Shown in pieces: positions 21,365 to 33,303 of a stretch of DNA of 64,000 bases. Positions within the stretch are counted from its first letter, which is position 1, and the number at the start of each line of letters is the position of its first letter. The stretch lies in NCBI RefSeq assembly GCF_907165205.1, contig NC_058189.1:31770270-31834269 (forward strand). The letters run 5' to 3'. The DNA is from Coccinella septempunctata. Taxonomy: Eukaryota > Arthropoda > Insecta > Coleoptera > Coccinellidae. The notes below the pieces were generated by a model, which worked only from the letters and a program-made list of their open reading frames with translations, was not told the DNA's origin and did no database searches. Both the position numbers and the translations under genes were made by a program.

Positions 21365-22346
21365 TATTACTCATATACAAAAATTCACTACATAATTTTT
21401 GAAATATTCCATGTAAAATTTTTTCATATTACGTCATATTTGCATTTAATTTTCGTTTTATTATTCCCATTTTTCAACTTTCCTAGAAAATCTACGATGT
21501 TATCTAGAATGTATAAATTTTTTACGGTAATGAACTGAATCGAGTCATTCTATCCTGTGTACTTAATCTGTTTGAACACAAACAAGGAAACCGACTGTCT
21601 ACACCAACGGCATTTTGTTGGCGAAACTAAACAACGATGAACATCAACGTTCCCTTCTAATATTCCAATCAACTATTGTAGTTTTCTTAATATTGCTGAC
21701 AGTATTCGCTTGTTTATGCTGTTAATTAAGCATCGAGTTACGTTGTTGATTCAGCCTGAGGGTGTAATGGATGTTCGGTTGAATATCGAGACTAAGTGTG
21801 TGGCGCTTTAGTTTAAATTAGACGTTAAAATTTGGCTGCCGACTGAATTGTGAATTTTACGGCATTAATGGTGGTATTCTGTTTCAATCTGTAAGCCAAT
21901 CTGTAACTTTTCATAAGCTTACAGGAAAATTGCAATTCTGGACGTTTTTAGCAAGGAGATATAGGAAAGAAGGCGCGAGTGAAGATCGGAAATAGTCGGC
22001 ACTCGGGTTTTGCGTCCAACATCACACCAGCGTGCAATGGCGTAGATAGTTTTAGAAATTTCAGTTTAGCTTTCAGAAAATATGTGCGAAAACCGTATAA
22101 GTATAAGATGTCTTATTGATGAACAAGTGCGATAGTGGAAAACAATTCAGTTTTTCGTGATACATTAAGTATGATTTTCAAAAAGTACTTTCAAACTTGT
22201 CAGAAATATACTGAAAACCAATCTATTATTTCAATTTTCAATAACTCAGAAAGGCTGGGTATATAAAATAATTTTCCGTTATTACATGCGCTCCTTGTTA
22301 ACAAATCTCGAAACATAATCAGGTCCCATTGAAATGTTTCAACACA
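21365..22346. other. No gene seen
   Basis: AT-rich sequence without recognisable coding or repeat structure apart from the edge of the Jockey-like element. Confidence 0.5.
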
Positions 22347-22867
22347 TACTTCAGTTGGACGAAAATATATTTACGGTCATGCAGAAGGCGGTACCTACTG
22401 CTGGGAACCTCGAGAACTGTAGGCAAGTACATGGGGAATGCAGAGGAACACAGTCGTCAGAAGAAGACGTGCTATAGTGCTCCTAGTGCTATAAAAGAGA
22501 GAGCGGAAGAGAAAGTCGAAGTGAAAGTGCCCACTAACAAAGCTACGGAATATTTGATTCCGTCTGTGAAGTTTGTGTATGTTCTATATTTGTAATCGGA
22601 ATTTTAATTCGTTAAAATTTTCATAGTTGGTGTTCATCCCCAGTGTCCAGATTTTTTTATCGTTGGTACTGCAGAAAACATCAGGTGAGCTTATTTTCGT
22701 ATCTTTTTCCTCATTTTTCTCATAGCGTAGAAAACTTTCGGCTTTATACCATAGTTTTATATTAGACTATTTCAGTGAAGATTCCTGAATATTTCATTAT
22801 TTTTAAATTTTTTGATATTTTGAGAAATCTGAGTATAAAACCATGTCCGAAACCTCTTTCCTATATG

Positions 22868-24732
22868 AAAGCGACCGATGCAGAAAAATTCAGCGACGGC
22901 GAACACGAGGAGCTTGTAAGGCTCAAAGAAGAGAATGGACAGTTGAAGGCTCAAATAAATAAACTAACTGAAACCGTGGCTCAGTTGGTCGGGCAGATAC
23001 GCCTCTTGAGAGAGGAAGTTAATAAGAATAAAGCTCCTCAATCCCCTAGTTTTGCTGAAATTGCAAAACAGATTACGGCACAGAAATCCCCCACATTTGC
23101 AGAAATTGCAAAGCCGGTAGCGGTCCCCAAAAATTCCTCCAAACAGGAAGTAGCTCCAGAACCGGAAAAGAAGAAAAATTTTGGAACTCAAGTTGCAAAA
23201 ACCCAGAACGCGCCGCCCACAAAACGCGCGCGTAAAGAAAGTTCATCTTCAGACGAAGAGACCGCAAAAAAAGCGGAGTTACCTAAAAAAGATAAAATTC
23301 CACCCATCACGACGATGGGTACAGCCGATTGGGTAGAGATCTCAAAAGCTCTCTACATAAAGAAATTCAGCTACAACAGAGCAACCGTCGTAAAAGACGG
23401 AATTAGGATCGTAGTCTCGACTGTGGACGACTACAGAAACATTATGAAATATTTTGACCAGATTGGTAAGGAGTACTTTACCTACCAGATGGAGGAAGAG
23501 AAAAAGATCTACGCAGTCATAAGGCATCTCCCAGTAGATGCTGACCTAGATATAATCAAAAATGATCTAAAAGCCCAAGGAATACATGACGCTGAGATGT
23601 CCAGAATGACATCCAATAAAACCAAAAAGTTTATACCCTTATACCTGGTCAAAACTCAGAGAAAGGAGATTTTCGAAATAAGACGCCTCTACAATCTCTG
23701 CATTAATCATAATCATAATCATAATCATCTTTATTTATACTGTAGCTGCATTTGCAGATGTACACGTCAAACAAAGTTAAAAAACAGAATATATATTATA
23801 GATACAAACACTGCATTGCAAACAACCAACTGCATTAGAAGTCTAAAAAGATCATTGACCCTGCCTCATACATTCATCAAAATATTCATTAACTGAATAA
23901 AATGCCTTGGACAACAGAAATGTCCTCAAGCTTGACTTGAATTTTTCATAGGGCAGGCAGCTGATATCTCCCGGTAAGGCATTAATAATTTTTTTGCCAA
24001 TATAACTCGGCGATTGTTCGAATTTCCGCAATCTATGCACATCTATCGCTAGCTTGTTTTTATACCTCGTATTATAGTCGTGGAAATCGGAATTTTTCTT
24101 AAAATCGTACAATTTAGCCTTCATATACAGGGCAACCTTATAAATGTATATCAAAGGAAAAGTCATGACTTTATGTCATTGTAGTGGAATCAAAAAGAAG
24201 GGCAGAAAATCCAAGTCAATGCTTCAGATGCCAGAGGTATGGACATGCCCAAAACAAGTGCTTTTTTCCATACAGATGCGTTAAATGTTTGGGCAATCTT
24301 TGCACAAAAGATTGCGAACGTACCAGAAAAGGTGAGGGGAGAAATGCCACATGCGTTCTGTGCGGCGAAGAAGGCCATCCAGCAAGCTACAAAGGATGTA
24401 GCGAATTCAAATTAGTGACGAGGAAGAGGAAAACAGGCCAGAAATCGGCTCAGCAGAGCACGATTCCTCAAAAAGTCCAGGAAAAAAAGAAGCCCACCCT
24501 CTCCAAAGTAGACGACAAGAAAAAAGAAGTACTTAAACCAGTACAGAAGAAGGAGCAACAGAAAATGCCCCAAGCTAAACCTACGATCAACAAAACAAAA
24601 GAAAACAGAAAAGTCTCTGAATCCGCCGACGATTTAGAAAATTTTACTGAAAAAATTTTCAACAAAATCATGTTGAAAATTGAAAGAGAGATGGAGAAAA
24701 AACTCCAAGGAATGTTCAGTAAACTGAAATAA
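22868..24732 (+). pseudogene. Jockey-like ORF1 (nucleic-acid-binding Gag-like protein), interrupted
   Basis: The ATG at 22868 opens the longest in-frame version; an ATG at 22843 is out of frame with it, suggesting a frameshift near the start. Order: coiled-coil-like region (LVRLKEENGQLKAQINKL), basic linker, a folded region around PPITTMGTADWVEISKALY that corresponds to the pre-C2HC domain of Jockey ORF1 proteins, then, after the inserted fragment, three cysteine knuckles (CFRCQRYGHAQNKC, CVKCLGNLC..., CVLCGEEGHPASYKGC) and a Lys-rich coiled tail. The insertion 23705-24176 splits it after RRLYNLC. Its stop overlaps the ORF2 start as TAATG at 24730-24734. Confidence 0.78.
23705..24176 (-). mobile_element. 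CR1-like 3' fragment inserted in the Jockey ORF1
   Basis: Minus-strand, 5'-truncated. It encodes an RT C-terminal tail (104 aa, 23852-24166) with YNTRYKNKLAIDVHRLRKFE and LLSKAFYSVNEYFDE, then a 3' UTR ending in ATGATTATGATT repeats at 23705-23727. CATT lies at both junctions (23701-23704, 24177-24180), and the Jockey frame resumes directly after it. Confidence 0.78.
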
Positions 24733-27460
24733 TGAAACATACAACTAGGAAAAATTCCCTTAAAATAGTCTCCTGGAATATAAACGGGGTCAGAACTCGA
24801 AAATCCGAGATAGAAGAAATAATATCAGAGAGAAAACCTGATATTATAGCCTTACAGGAAACAAGAATAAAACCAAATACGCGATTGAACATCATGAATT
24901 ATGAGATATATAGATGTGACAGAATCGCAAACACAGGGTGGTGTTGCCTTACTGGTTAGACGAGATCTGAAACACTATTTTAAAGGAAGATCTGACGAGT
25001 CACAAATAGAAACAGTGACGATTGTTGCTGAAATAAATCGACAAAGATTCGAAGTCACATCTGCATATAAAAGACCCCCAAATAACTTATTGGAAGAAGA
25101 AATCAACATCTTACTAGATGGAACAAACCCGAAAATCTGCATCGGAGATTTTAATTGCAAATCTTCAGAATGGAACAGCAGGATTGAAAACAGAAATGGC
25201 AGAAAACTGAAAGATCTCGCTGAAAACATGAAGCTATCGTTATTGGACCTGAAGAACCAATGTACCTACCCAACATTCGGAAATGTATTACCAGATATAA
25301 TTGATATCGCAATTATGAAAAATATCACTAGAGAATTCACGATAGAGACCTTGTGGGACGGAACCTATAACCACAACCCAATCTAATTAACAATAGGAGA
25401 AGGGCCAAGAAGAGAACTAATGCAAACAAAAGAATACACCGATTGGACTAAATATAGCCATTTGATACAATCGGAGGTAACAGAAATACCAACAATCATC
25501 ACACCGGAAGACCTAGAAAGAGCAGTTGATAAACTAGAAAAGAATATACTAGATGCCTACAAAAAGAGCACAAAGAAAATAACGAGAACAGCACCGATAC
25601 ATCCACGTGGTGATACACCCAGAGAAGTCAAAGATCTCATCAGGGAAAATCGGAGACTAAGAAAAACATACAGGCTCAACAAAACAGATATAAATAAGAG
25701 AAATCTAAACCGACACAGCCAAGTTCTAAAAAATGCCCCGAAGGACATGAAAACAAATAGATGGAACAAAAGAGTTCAAGAACTAAATACTATCGATCAT
25801 TCTGCATGGAAAATGCAAAAATGTCTGAGAAGAGAAAAGACTAAAATACCACCTCTCCACGGAGAAAGAGGAATGGCATATACGAATATCGATAAAGCAC
25901 TGGCGGACTCGATCGAAAGAGAATCGAAAATAAATTACAGACCTGATGACGATAATGAAGATCTGGAAGAACTAGTTGAGAATAACGAAAAAGAAATGGA
26001 CGAACCACCAGTAACGACAAAATAGAAAAACCAACATCTCCATTCGAAATAAAGGAGATAATCAGAAGCTTGAAAAATATAAAAGCTCCCGGAAGTGATA
26101 AAATAACGAATGTCATGTTGAAGAAATTACCTAGAAAAGGTAAAGCTGCTCTCACAAATATTGCCAACGGTATAATGAGGACTGAACACTATCCGAAAAA
26201 GTGGAAAACTGCAGAAATCATAGTGTTCGAAAAACCAGACAATGATAAAAAATTCCCCCAGAACTACAGTCCGATAAGTTTATTGTCCGCCCTAGGAAAA
26301 GTAGTAGAAAAAGTAATCGCTAGGAGGCTTACAGAAGAAACTGAAAATCTGAATCTCATTCCAGCAGAACAATTCGGATTCAGAAGAGATCACTCAACAG
26401 AACAGCAATTACTGAGACTCACAGAATACATAACAGAAGGATTCCAAAATAAACAAGCAACTGATCTTGTACTACTAGATGTCGCCAGAGCATTCGACAG
26501 AGTATGGCATGAAGGATTGATTTACAAAATGAGATATATGCTGGATATTCAATCAAACTGTGCAAGTTGATTCGGAATTATTTGCGGAACACAAGATTCT
26601 ACGTGAAAGTGGAAGAAGAAAACTCCACAACCAGATATATGGAAGCAGGGGTGCCTCAAGGGCCGTTACTGTATAACATATATATTCACGATATACCAAA
26701 ATCTCCAAGTACTATGCTGACACTATACGCCGACGACACGGGAATCGCAATGCGACATCGCAAGCCAGAAATCATAGAAGGAATATTACAAAAAGCTATA
26801 GATGAAATAAATGACTGGTGTATTAAATGGAAAATAAAGCTCAACGGACAAAAGAGCCAAGCGATATTACTGCAAAAGAGGAGACTGAGAACTACAACAA
26901 ATCTAGAGGTAGATGGAGAAGAAATCGAATGGAAAAACGAAGCGAAATATTTAGGTATCACCCTAGACAAAGGTCTAACTGGGAGAAGCCATATCAAACA
27001 AGCCGTTGACAAAACCAAGGCAGCGATGAATATGCTCTACCCGTTGATAGGTAGAAAGAGCCACATGTCAAATGAGACAAAATTGAAAATAATCAAAGCC
27101 GTTGCTAGACCGCAACTGACTTATGGATCAGGTGCTTGGGGACTCGCGGCAAAGAGTCGTATACAAAGAATTCAGGCAACAGAAAACAAGCTACTACGAT
27201 GTGCCATAGATGCGCCTTGGTTTGTCAGGAACAAACAGATATATCGAGATTTGAAGTGAGAAACCATCACCGAATTTATGAAGAGGAAAGCTGAAAAGTT
27301 ATTCAAAACAGCGAAGGAACATCCAAACGAAGAACTCAGGATACTAGTGGACTACGATCCGGAGGAAGACAGAGGAAGAATGAGAATTTACAAAAGGAGA
27401 CCGCGATATCAATTGAGGAGAGATCAAAATGAGAACGGAAACTCATTAAAACTATACTAA
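24732..27460 (+). pseudogene. Jockey-like ORF2: endonuclease and reverse transcriptase, several lesions
   Basis: Endonuclease (APE type): SWNINGVRTRKSEIEEII, ALQETRIKPN, then a one-base frameshift near 24945 before GGVALLVRRD, IGDFNCKSSEW and the DHNP-like block NHNPI followed by an in-frame TAA at 25384-25386. The frame resumes at 25387, breaks again near 26025-26070, then RT: APGSDKITNVMLKK, NYSPISLLSALGKV, EQFGFRRDHSTEQQ, LLDVARAFDRVWH, a frameshift near 26567, AGVPQGPLLYN (about four residues shorter than the family's GVPQGSVLGP), LTLYADDTGIA with the catalytic YADD kept, and KYLGITLD. No RNase H. A last piece runs to 27460. Confidence 0.82.
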
Positions 27461-27923
27461 GAAGAGATATCCGAAATGGACGAACATGGAAACCCTAGCA
27501 CGACAATGTGCAAGAAGAAATTAACTGATCAAAGGATAAATGGTTTATAGGCAAATGCCCGGAACTAAACTAAAAGCAGGTTAGGTTTAGTGGGTCGCAA
27601 ACTCGGAAGAGTGAGTAACCCCACAGTGTTCCCTAGAAATGGGTTCCTCTGGGCGAGAGATAAAGCCCCGTGTTTTTCACGGTCGCAGATTCCCCCTGCT
27701 ATAAAAAAAAAGCAGAGGAACACCGTCTGCTTCGACAGTAAGTGCGGGTGGATCCGGAATCCAACCGACAGCAAGAAGCCGAGGAGCGTCCCGAACCCGA
27801 CCACTACGAGCCCCAAAAACCTGGAAAGGGCTCCAACAGAGCTTAATCCTTTTGATATCTGAGAAATCTGGGATAAGTGAATGTTCCTCTGGAGACAAGT
27901 GTGAAAGCCTCAAGGCTTAAGTC
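27461..27923 (+). repeat. 3' UTR of Jockey-like copy 1
   Basis: GC-rich, hairpin-prone: GTGGGTCGC...GAACCCGACCACTACG...GGAAAGGGCTCCAACAGA. Nearly the same in copies 2 and 3. The small frames on both strands here (27565-27913) are not genes. Confidence 0.7.
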
Positions 27924-28262
27924 ATAATAATAGTTTATTGATCCTTTTTGGACAACAAAGTGCATAGGACAGGTCAAAATAAACAATTCATTTATCAATG
28001 ATAAGTGACGGACAATCATTACAAAATTCTACAGTAGAATAATAACATTTATTAAATAACAGATCCTTGATTTTTTCTAAGGTTTGCAATTTGAGAACCT
28101 TCAAAGTTTTAGGTGGAAAGTTGTACAATCTTTCACACTGGTACATAGGAGAATACTCAAATTTTTGTGTACTATATTCATGGTTGTCGGCGTTGTCGCA
28201 TAATTTGGTCCAATTTAGAAAATTTTCTTTAGCATATATATTAAACATTGGAATATGTATAT
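27924..28262 (-). mobile_element. CR1-like 3' fragment
   Basis: Minus-strand RT tail (86 aa, 27988-28248) with YSTQKFEYSPMYQCERLYNF and LLFNKCYYSTVEF, followed by a 3' UTR with GACCTGTCCTATGCAC and an A/T-rich end. 5'-truncated, inserted at or next to the 3' end of the Jockey copy. Confidence 0.68.
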
Positions 28263-28457
28263 TGTAATGAGAGGATGGTTTTTCAAACCTACCCCCTCAT
28301 TTAAGAAGAATCTTTTAGTTTTCATTTTCAAGTAATTTCATTTTCGAATTAATTTTGGAGAAAAATATTTTCAATTTCCAATTCAGGATTCCGACATCGT
28401 CCGGAATTGTAAACATACCGCACCGTTTTTGTTCCATTTTCAGTCCTGAAATAATGA

Positions 28458-28497
28458 AGCATACATTAACTTACACTGCGTGCAGACCAATCACAAG
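28458..28497 (+). repeat. Left terminal inverted repeat of the MULE
   Basis: AGCATACATTAACTTACACT continuing through GCGTGCAGACCAATCACAAG; inverse of 32967-33006. Confidence 0.75.
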
Positions 28498-28559
28498 AAA
28501 AGGGCGTGGCCTATTTGGCGCCAATTCGATTTCAAAATGTTCAACTTTGGATACGTATT

Positions 28560-30022
28560 AACACAACATTGGATAGGTACATGCGTCAAAAAAATTATAC
28601 TTATTCGGAATTTCCATTCTAAAATATGTTGATGTTCATAATGTCATTTTCAGTTGAAGATAAAAAACTCTTCGTTAAGATTATTAGAAAAAAAACATAT
28701 ATTTTGATCTTGAATAGAGAAAACGTCAGTAGGTTATATTTACTATTTTCTCATCTAATTTGAGAGAATACCATAAATTTTGGATGTAATAGGGCAACAA
28801 TGAGTCAAATTCGAATTAATCCCCTCATTTCTTGATATTTCATCGTCTTCATTAAGTAGTAATATGAAAATATGTTCAATTCATGTGGCCCATAGCTGAT
28901 GAAAATCCATAAACTATAAACAGGATTATATGATTTTTCACTAACATGAGTAGTTCAACTACGAAACCTGTTTTGTTATCACAACAGTTTACCTTCACCC
29001 AACTTAAGATGCTATTGTGATAGTGAAACACTTATTGTGGTTAAACAACTAATGTTAGGGAAAATCTTAATATAATTCTGCTTTAATTCATGAATATATT
29101 TGTGAATTCAAAATAAAAAGTTCCTCATAATTTTATATATTTCACGAGTGCAGGAGGAAAAATGTTCTGGTTATGTTCGAAGGAGCTGGAATTATAAAGT
29201 CAAAGACAACAATATTTCAAAGTTCTTTAATTTAATATAATTAAAATTATATAGAGTAAAATTTTAAGATATAAATAATAAGGTTTAATTCAAAAATTAA
29301 TTGTTATAAAGCCCAGCATCGTCTAATTATTAGATTGAGAACATGCACTACAAGGTACAAATTTTCATAGCATATTATGGACATAACTGATTTTATTTTA
29401 ACTATCAGGCTCCCAACACCCCTACACCTGAACCAAAATGCAATATTTGTATAAATGTAATCAAAATGTAGTGTTCTATAAAAACATACTGCTAGAAAAA
29501 CATTGATTAAAATTTTAAGTCAAGAATAATTACAATTATACAAATGTCACACTCATCCACTCCATAAAAATTTTACAATTCGTCAACGTAAATATCAATA
29601 CACATTCAAAGCATAAGCTGCATGCAAATATTATTCTTCACCATCACCTCTTAAAATACATACAATTATCATTTTTCACCAATACATTCTAAACATTAAC
29701 ATAGACAATCTAACATAGCTTAAGATACATAAAGTTATAAATCTTCTCCATCACTTTTCACATTCATTAATACACAGTCTCAATGGTTGGTTAATTCAGT
29801 TAGTTAGTTAAGTAATCACAGATAGCACCTTCAATTTTGCCTATACCCGGGTGTTAGTGAGGACATGCTGTGTGTGTGTCTGGACTGTCTGGTAAAGTAT
29901 ATTGATCTTTATGAATAATGAAATTTTTTGCTAGTACTAAGCCCATAGAAATAGCAGAATAAGCATACATACATAGTTGAATTAGTCATCTTGAGAGCTC
30001 TACAGTAAGTTCTTAGAAGAAA
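28560..30022. other. Non-coding left part of the MULE
   Basis: AT-rich, no reading frame or recognisable repeat; TGTGTGTG run near 29870. It lies downstream of the transposase stop. Confidence 0.5.
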
Positions 30023-32610
30023 TTATTTCTTATTCGGGAAGTAAGATTGTTTTTCAACTTTCCTCTTCTTACTTATCTGCTCAGTATCTTTCTCCATTCT
30101 TCTCTTCAATGTCCATACTTCTGATAAAAATTTGTTCAAATCATTACCACTCAGTTTGTTGATAAATCCAATAAATTGCTCTCCAGCAATCTGAAAATAT
30201 AATTGCTATATGCACTGATAAAAAGTCAACAAATTTTTAGATCAAGACCTTTCTTGTTTCTTCGTCAGTATTTATCGATGTTTGATCATTATGTTTCTCC
30301 TGCATGAAATGATTCAATTCATCTTGGTACCTCAGCTTACTTCCTGAAGGCTCATCCATAATTAAATTATTTCTGTCATCCTCAGAATGTCGGCTACCTA
30401 AAACAGACTCGCTCCTCCGCTCAAGCAGAGATACAGCATGTATGTGTTTACACAGTACACTTTTCACTGCATTTTCCGAACATTCACATACATATCTGTG
30501 TATGCATACCTTACATGAATCACAAAATCCTGCTCGGCAGTCATAATCACAGATATCTTTGTAACTTACCACATAAAATTTATTCGTCACTGAACTAGAA
30601 GGGACCTTAAAATATCCAAATTCATGTGTTTCTATCCTACTGATATTCATTTGTTCAGCTTTTTTATGTGCTTCCACTGTGATCTTGTGCTGGTAGTTGT
30701 TTGCATTGGGTCTCTCTTCATTTATTATTTTTTTCCACATTTTCTCTTCTACCAGTTCATCTAATAAATCCAATAGTTTCTCAACCCTGGAATGCAGATT
30801 TGTGTTAATTTTTCCTATAAATTCATTCATTTATTTCAGAACACCTCAGATTACGTTGACCTCTCATTTTATTATATTTTAGAACTTTGTTCAAACTTTC
30901 TATAGCCATATTTGTGTTTATGCCAGCATTCAATCGATGACAGTGGGCCCACATCATCACCCTTTCTTCAGTTTGGAAATAATAACTGAAAATAAAAAAT
31001 TACTTTCTAATTCATACATTACGTTGGCTTTTTTACTTTTGCAAGTATTTCAGAAATTCATTTTCTCCTTCCCTTTCTAAGAAATTGAAGTAATGATCTT
31101 TCAATTCAGTAAATTTTTTAGAATCAGTCTCTTTCAAAATCTTCCTCATCGCCTGTTTCATTTGTTTTTTTATTTCAGGATTCCTAATTTTCGATTTTCC
31201 TTGTAGATTCCAATTTTTTATTATGTGCCATGTGCATAGCAGTCTTCTTGGTTTCTGCTCGGAAGACATTACTTTGACCCATGCATTATAGTACTTTGGG
31301 TCGTCATCACTCATAAAAAAATTACAATCTACTATTCCACCTAATCTCAACTTGAGAGCTGAAAAAAAATGTTCTTGGATCGTCTGATCCAATCTATTAG
31401 ATAAAAGGAAAGCTACAGGAAAACCCATGTTATTTTCATCCTTCACCAATACTATTGTTAGGTCCCAATTATTTCTATTTGTCCCATGAGTTCCGTCTAC
31501 ACATATAATATTTTTGAAATCTCTAATTTTTTTCTCCATTATGCCATTCATAAAACCTAATGCAAAATCCTCATCCCTCAATCCAGGGTAAGGTTCACCT
31601 ACAATTATTCAAGACTATTTCCTACACCATGCAAAATTCTAAGCAATAATTCAAATTACATATTACATACAAGAATAGCTATATACATGCGAAACAACTT
31701 ACCAATTTTTTTGAATAAAAATGCAAAATTTTTTCCTTGCTGATTCCATTCATTAACTTTCAGAGCTGTTGCTACCATATCATCATCATGCCTTATTTTG
31801 TTTATATTATATTTTCTCACCAAATATGCTAAATCTGCTCTTGTTATAATATTGAATCTTTCCAATTCTCCATTTTGCACTGTATCCCTAGCATCTTTCA
31901 TTATTCTCTCTTTTGGTATTCCAGCACACAACTTTTCGACCAGAAGGTTCTGTTGCAATTTTGAAAGTCTTTTTGTTCTAAGGTCATCATCATGCCCCAC
32001 ATGTGTTTCAACAAATGTTACTGAATACAAGCCTAAATAAAAAGGGATGACTCAAATTGATTCTGAAATGTTTCAGGAATATATTGATGTTACCATCTGT
32101 TGAAATTTTGACTATTATTCGTGAAGGACAAACTCCCTGAATATGTATACTACCTGCGATCTTTCTCTTTCGTTTCTCACAAACACTTTCGTATCCTGAA
32201 ATCAAAGACTGTAGAATCTTCACAGACTTTGTGGAAATCGTTTTACCTCTATGATTACTCCTGTTGCAATTGTAATATGCGAGTGTATCTCCTTTGGTTG
32301 TTTTACAAGTCCTAATAAAAGCGTAATCCACATCTCTGTTCTCTTGTCCTCTCCATGCCTCAAAGTGTTCACTACTCCTAAAATGAAAAATACTTTCTTT
32401 CACGGTTATATCATGAATTGATTTCAAATGATTCTCATAATTTTTGTAACTGGAGAACTTTTCTCTATTCTCAGCAGGACAAAGACAACACAATACATGT
32501 TGATTCTTGTCCTTTTGAATGTCCTCATTATGAATTTGCCGAAGGTGTCTATTCTTTACAGAAATACTGCTGAACTCCTTTTGGCATATGCCACAAATCA
32601 GGGGATTCAT
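30023..32610 (-). CDS. MULE transposase, six exons, possibly intact
   Basis: Proposed exons (minus): 32094-32610, 31703-32032, 31037-31598, 30855-30985, 30249-30814, 30023-30190. Introns are 61, 104, 51, 40 and 58 bp with GT/AG ends (for example GTAAGT...TGTAG for intron 2); phases agree and total 757 aa. Exon 1 from ATG 32610 has two C2H2-type fingers (CGICQKEFSS..., CCLCPAE...) and a FAR1/FLYWCH-like region. Exon 3 carries the MULE core: CVDGTHGTN, FMSDDDPKYYNAW, LLCTWHIIKNW. Exon 5 ends with a SWIM finger (CEC...LCKHIHAV). The C-terminal exon is basic. The 40-bp intron is short; the alternative is a TGAA duplication (30822-30829 on +) that would shift the frame. A 5' UTR exon is likely upstream (donor GTAAGT at 32714-32719, acceptor TTTCAG before the ATG). 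It should act in the nucleus by binding and cutting the terminal repeats. Confidence 0.78.
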
Positions 32611-32966
32611 TCTGAAATAAATTTAGCATTTACTAAAGGTTTTATGATATATTATAATAAAAATTACTAAATATTGAATTACATTTCTAGAAACCCACTG
32701 CTATTAAATATGTACTTACATCACAGATTCCATCATTCACACTAAATCCGAGTAGCTCTCTATAGTTGATTGAAAATATTAAGATTAATAGCAATAAAAA
32801 CTGCTTTTTCAGAACACCTGTTAAAAACTTGCGGAAGAATTTCCTCAAAAAATCACAGCAAAGTTCTCAGTAACAAGGAATTATCAAAATGAACGCTGGC
32901 TGGGCGCGAAAATTGGGTTGACCAGAGACAGAACCGACGAAAGACGATTTCACTCGAAAGCTCGTG

Positions 32967-33006
32967 CTTGTGATTGGTCCGCACGCAGTGTAAGTTAATG
33001 TATGCT
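32967..33006 (-). repeat. Right terminal inverted repeat of the MULE
   Basis: Inverse of 28458-28497. It lies upstream of the transposase and probably overlaps its promoter. Confidence 0.75.
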
Positions 33007-33118
33007 ATGTCGTACCGTATAAAACATCCTGAATTGGAAGATAACCGTGTTTTTTGGTCGCTAGCTAGATAAGTCGAAATTGAGACGTTTTCATCGACGC
33101 AAATTTACCGAATTTCGA

Positions 33119-33250
33119 CTGTCGGGCACATCTGATTTCCGCACCCCTCCTGTGGGTATAAAATCAGATTTTTCTTTAGTATTTCTTTTAATTATTGTTC
33201 ACCATATTGGGTGATTGTGAGAAGTGCAAGTGGCCAAACAGAAACTTAGG
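33119..33250 (+). promoter_or_regulatory. TATA-type promoter with a 5' exon and splice donor
   Basis: GGGTATAAAATCAG (TATAAAA at 33157-33163), then a T-rich stretch and a short leader ending ACTTAG followed by GTAAGACG at 33250. This looks like a start site with a first exon and a donor. Starts with TGTCGGGCAC at 33119, a possible LTR end. No downstream coding exon is recognisable. Confidence 0.4.
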
Positions 33251-33303
33251 TAAGACGACACTCCGTTTTTTTTTTTTTTGTTTTACCATTGGAACTTCAG
33301 CCT

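Larger units (their letters stand above)
22347..27923 (+). mobile_element. Jockey-like non-LTR retrotransposon, copy 1, full length but inactive
   Basis: The 5' UTR from ACTTCAGTTGG matches copy 2 at 56188. ORF1, ORF2 and a GC-rich 3' UTR follow, with a shared 3' end (AGTGTGAAAGCC...AAGTCATA) near 27897-27923. The 3' UTR is shared with copy 2 (58610-58925) and the minus-strand copy 3 (37360-38815). It carries many frameshifts and a CR1-like insertion. Confidence 0.78.
28376..33039 (-). mobile_element. Mutator-like (MULE) DNA transposon with a spliced transposase gene
   Basis: Inverted blocks bracket a minus-strand MULE transposase gene: an inner 40-base repeat (28458-28497 and 32967-33006, one mismatch seen) and an outer pair TTCCAATTCAGGAT (28376-28389) with its inverse at 33026-33039. 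The spacers between outer and inner blocks differ in length (68 and 19 bases). I found no clear 8-11 bp target duplication, so exact ends are unresolved. Confidence 0.68.

Noticed and set aside
27565..27913. Frames in the Jockey 3' UTR on both strands
   Set aside because: GC-rich UTR shared by three copies; not conserved as coding and lying downstream of ORF2.
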